A DNA stretch of 34,523 bases from Bacilli bacterium. Its GTDB lineage: Bacteria; Bacillota_I; Bacilli_A; RF39; UBA660. The notes beneath the pieces are model-generated. The model was given only the letters and a program-made list of their open reading frames with translations. It searched no databases and had not been told where the DNA came from. Shown here one piece after another: positions 15,053-23,195 of the stretch (position 1 is its first letter; the number at the start of each line of letters is the position of its first letter). The translations under genes were made by a program, and so were the position numbers. The stretch covers positions 1-34,523 of the forward strand of contig JAEDJT010000015.1 of assembly GCA_016296185.1 (NCBI GenBank), given 5' to 3'.

Positions 15053-16885
15053 TTATTCTACTGTAACTGATTTAGCTAAATTTCTAGGTTTATCAACATC
15101 TAAACCTTTAGCACAACTTATATAATAACTTAATAATTGTAATGGAATTACAACTAGAGATGAATATAAGTATTTATTAGTTTTAGGTATTTCAATAGTA
15201 TATTCAGATACTTTAGAAACATCTGATCCTTCAGGAACAACACATACTACATAAGCACCTCTTGATTTAACTTCAACCATATTACTAATTGTTTTTTCAA
15301 ATATTTCTTCTTGAGTAGCTAAACCAATAACTAATGTATTATCTTCAATTAAACTAATAGTACCATGTTTTAATTCACCTGCAGCATAAGCTTCACTATG
15401 AATATAACTAATTTCTTTTAATTTTAAACTACCTTCTAATGCAATTGCATAATCTAAATTTCTACCAATAAAGAATGCATCATCTAAATTACATAACTTA
15501 CTAGCTAATTTTTGAATGTCATCTATTTCTTTATCAATTATACTTTGAACTTTTTCAGGAATAGTTTTTAATTCATTAATTATTTCATTATATTCTTTAT
15601 TATCAATAGTACCTCTTACTTTAGCAAATTCTAATGCTAATGCATAAGATGCAATTAATTGAGTACTATAAGCTTTAGTTGTTGCAACAGCAATTTCTGG
15701 TCCTGCTAATGTATATAAAACATGATCAGCTTCACGAGCTATTGATGAACCTACAACATTAATAATACCTAATGTTTTAACACCCATTTCTTTACATTCT
15801 CTTAAAGCAGCTAAAGTATCAGCAGTTTCACCGCTTTGACTTATTACAATAGCTAAACCTTTTTTATCTAAAATAGGTTTTCTATATCTAAATTCACTAG
15901 CTACATCAACTCTAACAGGTATCTTAGCTAAGTCTTCTAAAATATATTGAGCACATACACCTACATGATATGCAGATCCACAAGCAATAATATATATTTG
16001 ACTTATATCTTTTATTTCTTTTTCACTTAAACCAACTTTTGATAAATCAATCTTATCATCTACCATTAATGAATTTAATGTTTTACCAATTACTTCTGGT
16101 TGTTCATGAATTTCTTTAATCATAAAATGTTCATATCCTTCTTTTTCAGCAGAAGCAATATCCCATTCAATAGTTTTTAATTCTTTTTTTATTTCATCAC
16201 CATTTAAATCATAGAAAGTAACACTATCTTTCTTTAAACAAGCCATTTCTAAATTATCAATGTAATAAACTTGATTAGTATATTTAAGTAATGCAGGTAC
16301 ATCAGATGCAATATAAGAACCATCTTTATCTGTCCCAATAATCATTGGTGAATCTTTTCTTGCTACCCAAATATCATCTGGATATTCTTCAAATAAGATT
16401 CCTAATGCATAAGAACCTCTAACTCTAACCATTGTTTTAGCAATAGCATCAATAGGTCCTAATTTATATTTTTTATAATAATAATCTAATAAATTAGCTA
16501 CTATTTCAGTATCAGTTTCTGAATAAAAAGTATATCCATGTCTTTCTAATTTAGCTCTTAATTCTTGATAGTTTTCAATAATACCATTATGTACTACTGT
16601 AACACTTCCATCATTTGAAATATGAGGATGAGCATTATTTTCGCTTGGTTCTCCATGAGTTGCCCATCTAGTATGACCAATACCACAGTTACCAGTCATT
16701 TTTTTCTTTTCAACTTTTTCTCTTAAATTAGCTAATTTTCCTTTTTCTTTTACTACTTCGATATTACCATCTTTTCTAACAGCAATACCTGCACTATCAT
16801 AACCCCTATATTCTAATTTAGATAAACCATCTAATAAGATTTCAACACAATCTTTATTACCGTTATATCCTACAATTCCACACAT
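15053..16885 (-). CDS. glmS: Glutamine-fructose-6-phosphate aminotransferase
   Basis: The enzyme makes glucosamine-6-phosphate from fructose-6-phosphate and glutamine, the first step toward UDP-GlcNAc and cell wall. The 610-residue product is full length. The nucleophile Cys2 lies in M-C-G-I-V-G-Y, followed by G-H-T-R-W-A-T-H-G and the rest of the class II glutamine amidotransferase domain (about 1-235). Two SIS sugar-isomerase domains (about 285-420 and 455-590) contain A-C-G-S-A-Y-H and S-Q-S-G-E-T-A-D-T. The C terminus D-K-P-R-N-L-A-K-S-V-T-V-E is typical. A glmS ribozyme in the leader gives product feedback. Confidence 0.98.
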   Translation of the reverse strand: MCGIVGYNGNKDCVEILLDGLSKLEYRGYDSAGIAVRKDGNIEVVKEKGKLANLREKVEKKKMTGNCGIGHTRWATHGEPSENNAHPHISNDGSVTVVHNGIIENYQELRAKLERHGYTFYSETDTEIVANLLDYYYKKYKLGPIDAIAKTMVRVRGSYALGILFEEYPDDIWVARKDSPMIIGTDKDGSYIASDVPALLKYTNQVYYIDNLEMACLKKDSVTFYDLNGDEIKKELKTIEWDIASAEKEGYEHFMIKEIHEQPEVIGKTLNSLMVDDKIDLSKVGLSEKEIKDISQIYIIACGSAYHVGVCAQYILEDLAKIPVRVDVASEFRYRKPILDKKGLAIVISQSGETADTLAALRECKEMGVKTLGIINVVGSSIAREADHVLYTLAGPEIAVATTKAYSTQLIASYALALEFAKVRGTIDNKEYNEIINELKTIPEKVQSIIDKEIDDIQKLASKLCNLDDAFFIGRNLDYAIALEGSLKLKEISYIHSEAYAAGELKHGTISLIEDNTLVIGLATQEEIFEKTISNMVEVKSRGAYVVCVVPEGSDVSKVSEYTIEIPKTNKYLYSSLVVIPLQLLSYYISCAKGLDVDKPRNLAKSVTVE

Positions 16886-16926
16886 ATAAAAAAAATTCCT
16901 CCATACAAAAAAATATATGGGGAATT
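16886..16926 (-). promoter_or_regulatory. Terminator-like hairpin containing the glmS ribosome binding site
   Basis: On the minus strand AATTCCCCATA (16916-16926) pairs with TATGGAGGAATT (16894-16905), leaving only the A of GGAGG bulged. Eight U follow and then the ATG. The ribosome site is therefore buried in the 3' arm of a hairpin that also has the form of an intrinsic terminator. It lies downstream of the ribozyme and could control translation, termination or RNA stability. Confidence 0.6.
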
Positions 16927-16944
16927 ATTTCTTGTTATAATTTT

Positions 16945-17052
16945 GATTTTACTTTTTAAATAATTCTAACGTATCCATTATCACGTAGTAGTACCCGCCG
17001 AATATTTCGATAAACTACTAACCTCGTCACCCTTTATTGGGCCTGGCGCTAA
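16945..17052 (-). ncRNA. glmS ribozyme: glmS ribozyme (GlcN6P-activated self-cleaving riboswitch)
   Basis: The minus strand shows the conserved core: AGCGCCAGGCCC at the cleavage site, then GGTGACGAGG, GTTTATCGAA and TTCGGCGGGTAC, with P2 formed by GTAGT and ACTAC. Cleavage is expected between the A at 17050 and the G at 17049. Known glmS ribozymes use glucosamine-6-phosphate as cofactor and lower glmS mRNA when product accumulates. The 3' boundary (P3/P4) is approximate. Confidence 0.95.
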
Positions 17053-17092
17053 CTTTATTCATACTACCTTTCTTTTTATAAAGCTTAGATAC

Positions 17093-17121
17093 ATTATACT
17101 AAATATTAACCTATAAATCAA
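17093..17121 (-). promoter_or_regulatory. glmS promoter
   Basis: TTGATT (17116-17121), 17 bases, then a perfect TATAAT (17093-17098) on the minus strand, 42 bases before the ribozyme cleavage site. The -35 box overlaps the U-tract of the upstream gene's terminator. Confidence 0.75.
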
Positions 17122-17156
17122 AAAAGGAGTGTAAATTAACATCTAATTTACTCTCC
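17119..17156 (-). terminator. Terminator of the three-gene protease-like operon
   Basis: The 13-bp stem GGAGAGTAAATTA/TAATTTACACTCC has one mismatch and is followed by U6 on the minus strand. The stop codon of the 165-residue gene lies in the 5' arm. Confidence 0.85.
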
Positions 17157-17645
17157 TACTTTTATTTCTAAACTATCTAATATAGAATCAACACTATCTA
17201 AAACAATATCATAATATTTAAACTCTGCTTCATAATAAACAATTATTAATTTAGCATCTTTTTTATAAATATTAACTAATACATTTTTAGAATCATTTTC
17301 AAACATATAAGACATAGCTTGATACTTATCACTAATATCATCACTAGATAACATATTATAATCTTTATTTTGATCATGAATACTATAAATAACATTACCT
17401 ACTATTTCATTTAAATTAGTATCAATATAATTATCATCTAATACCATTGTTTTAATACTAACAATACTATTACTTTTTTTATGAACTAATTTAAGTTCAT
17501 CTTTATTATCTATCTTCCAAGTATTATCATATTTTATACTAAAATCATTATTACTATAATTCTTAATACTTATCTTATTATTAATAATAAAAAATATAGT
17601 AATACATATTAATACTAATATAATACCAACCATAATCTTCTTCAT
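17148..17645 (-). CDS. Small membrane-anchored extracytoplasmic protein
   Basis: The 165-residue product starts M-K-K-I and has one N-terminal hydrophobic helix (about residues 4-22: G-I-I-L-V-L-I-C-I-T-I-F-F-I-I) but no lipobox Cys, so it is probably a signal anchor. The remaining 140 residues look mixed alpha/beta, with W-K-I-D and repeated short strands and the ending D-S-I-L-D-S-L-E-I. This resembles PsbP/lipoprotein-like folds in pattern, but the resemblance is weak. It is the last gene of a three-gene operon, 1 base after the HtrA-like gene. Function unknown. Confidence 0.8.
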   Translation of the reverse strand: MKKIMVGIILVLICITIFFIINNKISIKNYSNNDFSIKYDNTWKIDNKDELKLVHKKSNSIVSIKTMVLDDNYIDTNLNEIVGNVIYSIHDQNKDYNMLSSDDISDKYQAMSYMFENDSKNVLVNIYKKDAKLIIVYYEAEFKYYDIVLDSVDSILDSLEIKVGE

Positions 17646-17646
17646 A

Positions 17647-19233
17647 TTATATCTCCATTATAATAATTATAATATAGTTCATATTATTCTTAATAACTAC
17701 TTCATAATTATCATTCTTATATATTTTCTTACTATTACTATCCATTATTAATTCATAACCTTGATTAATTAATTCATCTTCATAATTACTAACTAAATAC
17801 ATAGAATTAATACTATCTTTAATATCATTTTTATATCTTAAACTAAGAATATTATCAGTATAGCAGCCTTTAATTAACTCTAAATTAATATTATCTTCAA
17901 GATTACCTATCTTCTTATATATATTCCAGATATTATTACTAATATTATTGTAAATATTCTCTTTATTATATTTATTATAATAATTATTCTTAAAATCATT
18001 TAACTTAGTATAATTAATCATACTATAATCTGTATTATTTAAAATATTATATATATCAATTAAATAATTACTACTATTAGCATATGATAATTCACTATCT
18101 AACAAAGTACCTGTATTAAAACCAACTACTTCACCATTAGAATTATATAAAGCAGCACCTATACTACTACTATTAATAGGTAACATATTCTTCATTTTAC
18201 CTTCACTAGAATTAACATAAGAACCTGTTTTAATACTAAAACTATTATTATCTAAACTATTAATCATAAAAATATTATCATCAGTTTTTAAATCATTACT
18301 ATTACCTATTTTAATACCTTTACCAGCATCTTTATTAATCTTTAAAATAACAACATCATATTTAGTATCTGCAGCAATAACACCATCTACATTATATGTA
18401 TTACCATTACAATCATTTATATATATAAAATTACTATCATTAAGTAAATTTAAAAATAATTCCCAACTAGTAACAACTACACCACTTCTTAAAAAGAAAC
18501 CAGATCCAAAAGTACTAATACCATTATTCTTCATACCTGTAATAGATACATTACTTAATTTATTATTTTCATATATATTAGTTAATTCATTATCACTAAC
18601 TTCTTTTTTATTATCATTAAAACTATAAGATTTATATACTTGATTAATAGCAATATTATTCTTTTCATTATTACCTAAAGAATTAAAATACATTTCTAAA
18701 TCTTTATCAGTATTAAACCAAGCAAAATGTAATTTATAACCTTGATTTGTATTAATTAACCAATAAGCTAAAACCATATCACTATTAGAATCATTTACTT
18801 TAACATCATCAATATAAACAAATACTAAAGTACCATTATCTATATCAACAGTTCTAATATTCTTAATATAATCATAACTATAATTATTTTCATTTATCTT
18901 ATTTACAAAATCAGTTAAGAATAAACTACCAGTTAAAGTAGTACTACCACTAGTAGAACTAATATAAAGATATTTAGTTAATTCTTTTAATTTATTATCT
19001 TTATCATCACTAAGAGATATTTTAACTAATTCCTTAGTAACATCTTTAATATCATTATTAATACTTATATTGTTATTAAAACTACTAGTATCAATTTTAT
19101 AACTCATATCTAAATTCTTAATAACTGTATTATCTTTAGCATTAATATCAATCTTAGAAACATCAATATCAAAGGCATATACTACATCTAAAGTAAGAAA
19201 TAAACTAAATATAGTAAACACTATCTTTTTCAT
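17647..19233 (-). CDS. Secreted HtrA/trypsin-like protein with degenerate active site
   Basis: The 528-residue product has an N-terminal signal peptide (K-K-I-V-F-T-I-F-S-L-F-L-T-L, cleavage near V-V-Y-A). Residues of about 240-380 follow the chymotrypsin/HtrA pattern: G-S-G-F-F-L-R-S-G-V-V-V-T-S-W (usual G-S-G-x-I..G-x-I-V-T-N-x-H), K-Y-D-V-V-I-L-K-I with a plausible catalytic Asp, and I-G-A-A-L-Y-N-S-N-G-E-V-V-G-F-N-T where G-N-S-G-G-P-L is expected. The catalytic His position falls on W/E and the Ser position on Ile, so proteolysis looks lost. N- and C-terminal regions are Asn/Tyr-rich with no visible PDZ domain. It lies 9 bases after the metalloprotease-like gene in the same operon. It may be a scaffold or sensor; this is inference. 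Confidence 0.75.
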   Translation of the reverse strand: MKKIVFTIFSLFLTLDVVYAFDIDVSKIDINAKDNTVIKNLDMSYKIDTSSFNNNISINNDIKDVTKELVKISLSDDKDNKLKELTKYLYISSTSGSTTLTGSLFLTDFVNKINENNYSYDYIKNIRTVDIDNGTLVFVYIDDVKVNDSNSDMVLAYWLINTNQGYKLHFAWFNTDKDLEMYFNSLGNNEKNNIAINQVYKSYSFNDNKKEVSDNELTNIYENNKLSNVSITGMKNNGISTFGSGFFLRSGVVVTSWELFLNLLNDSNFIYINDCNGNTYNVDGVIAADTKYDVVILKINKDAGKGIKIGNSNDLKTDDNIFMINSLDNNSFSIKTGSYVNSSEGKMKNMLPINSSSIGAALYNSNGEVVGFNTGTLLDSELSYANSSNYLIDIYNILNNTDYSMINYTKLNDFKNNYYNKYNKENIYNNISNNIWNIYKKIGNLEDNINLELIKGCYTDNILSLRYKNDIKDSINSMYLVSNYEDELINQGYELIMDSNSKKIYKNDNYEVVIKNNMNYIIIIIMEI

Positions 19234-19242
19234 ACAAACCTC

Positions 19243-20484
19243 CTACATATACCCCTTTAATACATTCATAATTAACTTACTAGCTATTTTAGCATTATCA
19301 TTATTTAAATAGCAATCATGAAATGCTTCAGCAATAGTTTCATCATATATATAATTACCATCATTATCTTTAGCTACAGCATATGAAGAAATACTACTTC
19401 TAAATTCATCTAATGACATATTATTACCATACGATACTTTATACATATTATAAGCTTCATTAATAATTCTAAAACTATAAGAATCTTCACTATAATCAAC
19501 TCTTACTTTATCGATATTAGAACTATTACTCTTAGTAACAAAATTAACTTGATTAATATGATAATACTTCATCATTGTAACAAATGATAAATAATGACCA
19601 AATTCATGAGCAACAGTACTACTTCTAGTAGCATTTGGTGGAAAATAACCACTACTAACGCCATATTTAACAGCATTATTAATTCTAGCCATATCTAAAA
19701 AATATTTAGCATTTAATATTACCATTGATTTATATCCTTTAGGATAATCACTAACACCTTTATTACTAACAAAAGTAGATATAGGTAAGAAAGCCGCCAT
19801 ATAACTACCATCAGTAACATTAGCCAATGTAATATTAGTTAAATAACCTCTAGCATTAGGGAAAGTATTATAAATATACTCTATAACTGAATATATTTCT
19901 TTAGCAAATTCAATATCCATTTCACATAAATTAGCAGCTGTAATATTAAAATCATTAACAATATCATTTTCTAATAATAAAATATCCGCAGGACAATTAT
20001 TTTTTTGATTATTACTATCAGTTCTAATTAAAGTTAAAACATCTTCTCTGCTATTAATACTATATTGTTTTAAATACTTATTATTATATACAACAGAAGT
20101 AACAGCATTACCATTTATTTCATATTGAGGTTCAGGCATTGTGCCATTATTAGACATACCAGGATTTTTATCATTAAAATAATAGTTTTCTCCAGTAGCT
20201 TTTAATAACATAAATAAAGCTACTACCCATAAACATAAAATAATTGAATAAATAATAATATCACTTTTATTTCTTTTACTTCTTTTACTTTTTTTAGAAT
20301 TTTCAGTATATTTTTTAGTTCTTTTTTTTGAAAAAAATTCAACTTGTTCAACGTTAGGAGCTTTAGTTCTTACAGTAACTTTTATATTATTTGGAGCTTT
20401 TATTTCACGTAAATAAGTTCCACAATGTGGACAAAAAGAAATGCCTTCATCAGATATAGCTTTTCCACAAGACTTACATACCAT
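19243..20484 (-). CDS. Membrane-anchored zinc-ribbon HExxH metalloprotease-like protein
   Basis: The product has 413 residues from the ATG at 20484, chosen because GGAGG (20493-20497) is 8 bases upstream; the in-frame ATG at 20499 overlaps that site. It opens with a zinc ribbon C-K-S-C...C-P-H-C (about residues 3-22). A Lys/Arg-rich stretch and one transmembrane helix (about 75-95, I-I-Y-S-I-I-L-C-L-W-V-V-A-L-F) follow. The outer domain contains H-E-F-G-H (about residues 293-297), matching HExxH zinc peptidases. E-A-F-H-D near residue 386 is a candidate third ligand of the gluzincin type. The ribbon would face the cytosol and the peptidase the outside. It heads an operon with a degenerate HtrA-like protein. 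The substrate is unknown. Confidence 0.8.
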   Translation of the reverse strand: MVCKSCGKAISDEGISFCPHCGTYLREIKAPNNIKVTVRTKAPNVEQVEFFSKKRTKKYTENSKKSKRSKRNKSDIIIYSIILCLWVVALFMLLKATGENYYFNDKNPGMSNNGTMPEPQYEINGNAVTSVVYNNKYLKQYSINSREDVLTLIRTDSNNQKNNCPADILLLENDIVNDFNITAANLCEMDIEFAKEIYSVIEYIYNTFPNARGYLTNITLANVTDGSYMAAFLPISTFVSNKGVSDYPKGYKSMVILNAKYFLDMARINNAVKYGVSSGYFPPNATRSSTVAHEFGHYLSFVTMMKYYHINQVNFVTKSNSSNIDKVRVDYSEDSYSFRIINEAYNMYKVSYGNNMSLDEFRSSISSYAVAKDNDGNYIYDETIAEAFHDCYLNNDNAKIASKLIMNVLKGYM

Positions 20485-20528
20485 AATACCTACCTCCATT
20501 ATATTAATTTTATCATATTTAACATTAC

Positions 20529-20556
20529 AAAAAAAGAAGAAGATTATTCATCTTCT
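20529..20556 (-). terminator. ftsK terminator, stop codon in loop
   Basis: The stem AGAAGAT/ATCTTCT has a 5-base loop and a U-tract on the minus strand. The TAA at 20544-20546 lies at the loop. It closely resembles the der terminator. Confidence 0.8.
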
Positions 20557-22802
20557 CCATTTTCTTTACCAACTAAAACTTCTCTAGGTTTAGAACCATT
20601 AGAAGGACCAATAACTCCTCTATCTTCAAGTAAATCAATTAATCTAGCAGCTCTATTATAACCTAATCTAAATCTTCTTTGTAATAATGAAGCACTAGCT
20701 TTTCCTGTACTAACTACATATTCATATATTTCATTGTACATAGGATCATCATCAGTTCCTCCACCACCAGTTCCAATACCATTACTACCAGAAGTGATTT
20801 CAACTTGTTTTTGTAATGTTTCGTCATAAACTGATTCAGAATTATCTTTAACATATTTTATAACTTTTTCAATTTCATCATCAGATATCCAACAACCTTG
20901 AACACGAGTAGCTGTATTTTGGCCCATTGGTAAGAATAACATATCACCACGACCTAATAATTTTTCAGCACCACCCATATCTAAGATAGTTCTTGAATCT
21001 ATTTGAGATGCAACTGCAAATGCAATTCTTGATGGAATATTAGCTTTAATAACACCTGTAATAACATTTGTACTTGGTCTTTGAGTTGCAACAATTAAAT
21101 GAATACCAGCAGCACGAGCAAGTTGTGTAATACGTTGAATAGAACCTTCAACTTCTTTAGATGCAACCATCATTAAATCTGCTAACTCATCTATAATAAC
21201 AACTATATATGGATAAACTTCCCATCCATTCTTTTTAGCTTTTTCATTATATTCTTCAACTTTTTTAACACCAGTTTCAGCAAATTTATCATAACGTTCA
21301 TCCATCATTGCAACAATACGTTGTAATGCTCCAGAAGCTTGTTTAGGGTCATTTATAACTGGCCATAATAAATGTGAAATACCATTATAATTAGACATTT
21401 CAACCTTCTTAGGGTCAACTAATACTAATTTAACTTCATCTGGTTTATATCTCATTAAAATTGATGAAATAATACTATTCATACATACAGATTTACCTGA
21501 ACCAGTAGAACCTGCAACTAATAAGTGAGGAGTCTTAGTAATATCCATTGTTTGAACATTACCCATTAAGTCCTTACCTAAAGCAACAACAACATTACCT
21601 TTACTTTGTTCTTTAGGAATATAATCTAATACTTCTCTAATCTTAACAGCACTTATTGAAGGATTAGGAATTGTAATACCAATTGTACTCTTTCCAGGAA
21701 TCGGAGCATCAATAGTAACAGATTTAGCAGCTAAAGCTAAAGCCATTTCTTTATCTAATGCAGCAATCTTACTTAACTTAGTACCTCCTGCTACAGCAAC
21801 TTCATATTGAGTAACTGCAGGTCCAACATGAACACCTGTAATCATTGGACTTTTAATATCAAATTCTGTTAAAACTCTTTCAATAATTTCTTTATTTTTC
21901 TTAATTACTTCACTATTTACATTTTTATTTGTAACTTTAGAAATAGGATCTAAGAATTGAGTTCCAGGAACTTTATAAGTTCTTGAAACATGAGAAGTAT
22001 TTTCTTCATCATGAATTTCATTCATTAATTCGGTACTAATAGCAACTGGACTAACAACTTCCGCTGGAATAGTTTCAGGTTCATCTCCAAATTGTTTTTT
22101 CTTTTTACCTAAACCGAATAATCCACCTTTTTCTTTTACTGGTTCTTCAGGTTCATCTGGTTCATTTGGATTTTCACCATCACCATCGCCATCACCATTT
22201 TCCTCATCTTTAGATTCAAAAATAGAATCCTTAATCTTAGACACATATTCACCATAATCAACATCGAATAACATTACAATTCCAAATAATGATAAAACAA
22301 CTAATACAATATATGTTCCAACACTACCAACTAGTTTACCTAAACCTAATGCACAAAAAGCACCAACAATACCTCCACCAATATTAAATGAAGATTGACC
22401 ACTTGTGAATAAACTAGCATCTGTACCCATAGTATTAATTCTAGATTGATAAGTATTCATAGTATTAGTAATAATATCTTGAGCATTATTAGCATTAATA
22501 TATGAATAATGAGATGCAGTTAGTAATACTAATACAATTATATAAATACCTAATAATTTAGAACTAAAAAAACTTGGTAATTTCTTTTTTACTAACATAT
22601 ATAAACCTAGATATATTAATAGTAATAGTATAATAGCCCACCATTCACCAATTAAGAACATTGCAAACTTCTTAATTAAGGCACCTAGCAAACCAAAACC
22701 AAATCCTAATATACCTAATAAAATTAATAGTAATCCTATTAATTCAACACTATAATTTAATTCTTTCTTTTGTGACTTTCTAGATTTTTTCTTCTTTGCC
22801 AT
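20544..22802 (-). CDS. ftsK: DNA translocase FtsK/SpoIIIE family
   Basis: This is the septal DNA pump for chromosome segregation. The 752-residue product has a basic N terminus (K-K-K-K-S-R-K-S), about four transmembrane helices (within residues 17-180) and an acidic Asp/Gly/Glu-Pro linker with charged tracts. The RecA-like motor has Walker A A-G-S-T-G-S-G-K-S and Walker B I-V-V-I-I-D-E-L-A-D. A C-terminal winged-helix gamma domain (S-L-L-Q-R-R-F-R-L-G-Y-N-R-A) reads polar DNA sequences. Length is typical of Gram-positive SpoIIIE/SftA-type proteins. The shifted ribosome site GGTGAT lies 5 bases before the ATG. Confidence 0.96.
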   Translation of the reverse strand: MAKKKKSRKSQKKELNYSVELIGLLLILLGILGFGFGLLGALIKKFAMFLIGEWWAIILLLLIYLGLYMLVKKKLPSFFSSKLLGIYIIVLVLLTASHYSYINANNAQDIITNTMNTYQSRINTMGTDASLFTSGQSSFNIGGGIVGAFCALGLGKLVGSVGTYIVLVVLSLFGIVMLFDVDYGEYVSKIKDSIFESKDEENGDGDGDGENPNEPDEPEEPVKEKGGLFGLGKKKKQFGDEPETIPAEVVSPVAISTELMNEIHDEENTSHVSRTYKVPGTQFLDPISKVTNKNVNSEVIKKNKEIIERVLTEFDIKSPMITGVHVGPAVTQYEVAVAGGTKLSKIAALDKEMALALAAKSVTIDAPIPGKSTIGITIPNPSISAVKIREVLDYIPKEQSKGNVVVALGKDLMGNVQTMDITKTPHLLVAGSTGSGKSVCMNSIISSILMRYKPDEVKLVLVDPKKVEMSNYNGISHLLWPVINDPKQASGALQRIVAMMDERYDKFAETGVKKVEEYNEKAKKNGWEVYPYIVVIIDELADLMMVASKEVEGSIQRITQLARAAGIHLIVATQRPSTNVITGVIKANIPSRIAFAVASQIDSRTILDMGGAEKLLGRGDMLFLPMGQNTATRVQGCWISDDEIEKVIKYVKDNSESVYDETLQKQVEITSGSNGIGTGGGGTDDDPMYNEIYEYVVSTGKASASLLQRRFRLGYNRAARLIDLLEDRGVIGPSNGSKPREVLVGKENGEDE

Positions 22803-22807
22803 ATCTT

Positions 22808-22825
22808 ATCACCATAATAATTATA
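22808..22825 (-). promoter_or_regulatory. ftsK -10 box and shifted ribosome site
   Basis: TATAAT (22820-22825) is followed 6 bases later by GGTGAT (22808-22813). A weak TTGCAT sits 18 bases upstream of the -10. The implied leader is only about 10-12 bases. Confidence 0.5.
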
Positions 22826-22899
22826 ACATTTATAATAATAAGAATGCAAAGATATTACACCTTTTATACACCAAAAAAAGAAAAAAGAGCTAAAAACTC

Positions 22900-23001
22900 T
22901 TATCCTAATAAATTATATAGTATTAATCCTATAATAATGTACACAATAATTACTATAATAGGTAAGCTCTTTTTCCAAAAGACCTTAAATATAAGCCCCA
23001 A
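22900..23001 (-). CDS. Possible overlapping membrane microprotein (TTG start)
   Basis: A 33-residue frame overlaps the 3' end of the YjcZ-like gene by 17 bases in another frame. It encodes a basic start (F-W-K-K-S) and one strong hydrophobic helix (I-I-V-I-I-V-Y-I-I-I-G-L-I-L). There is no ribosome site, so translation would need coupling. Hydrophobic frames arise by chance in such A+T-rich DNA, so support is weak. A weak hairpin AAGAG/CTCTT with U-runs follows at about 22870-22905. Confidence 0.25.
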   Translation of the reverse strand: MGLIFKVFWKKSLPIIVIIVYIIIGLILYNLLG

Positions 23002-23071
23002 CTATAATAATTAATAAAATAAATAAGACTAATATAATTGCAGGACCTAAATTATTTCCACAATGATTCAT
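22985..23071 (-). CDS. YjcZ-like single-pass membrane microprotein
   Basis: The 28-residue product begins M-N-H-C-G-N-N and continues G-P-A-I-I-L-V-L-F-I-L-L-I-I-I-V-G-A. This matches the short Cys/Gly start and the L-V-L-F-I-L-L-I-I-V-G-A helix of the YjcZ/sporulation-associated microprotein family. An excellent AAGGAGG ribosome site lies 8 bases upstream, which makes a real gene likely despite the length. It sits alone between ftsK and the divergent prsA. Members in Bacillus are linked to sporulation, but the role here is unknown. Confidence 0.8.
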   Translation of the reverse strand: MNHCGNNLGPAIILVLFILLIIIVGAYI

Positions 23072-23142
23072 AAATCATTCCTCCTTTATTTGTCTTTACA
23101 CTTATATTCTATGGTTATAACCTATTTTATGTGCATTAATTC

Positions 23143-23171
23143 TTGTATTTTAAATTTCACGTTGCTATAAT
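23143..23171 (+). promoter_or_regulatory. prsA promoter
   Basis: TTGTAT (23143-23148), 17 bases, TATAAT (23166-23171), 24 bases before the start codon; AAGGAGG lies in between. Confidence 0.75.
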
Positions 23172-23195
23172 AGTAAGTATGTTAAGGAGGAAAAC

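Noticed and set aside
17647..19233. Active HtrA/DegP protease
   Set aside because: The His and Ser positions of the triad do not hold the required residues and no PDZ domain is visible.
22796..23014. 72-residue plus-strand ORF between ftsK and prsA
   Set aside because: No ribosome site and low-complexity Ile/Thr/Tyr content; the opposite strand has a microprotein with an excellent ribosome site.
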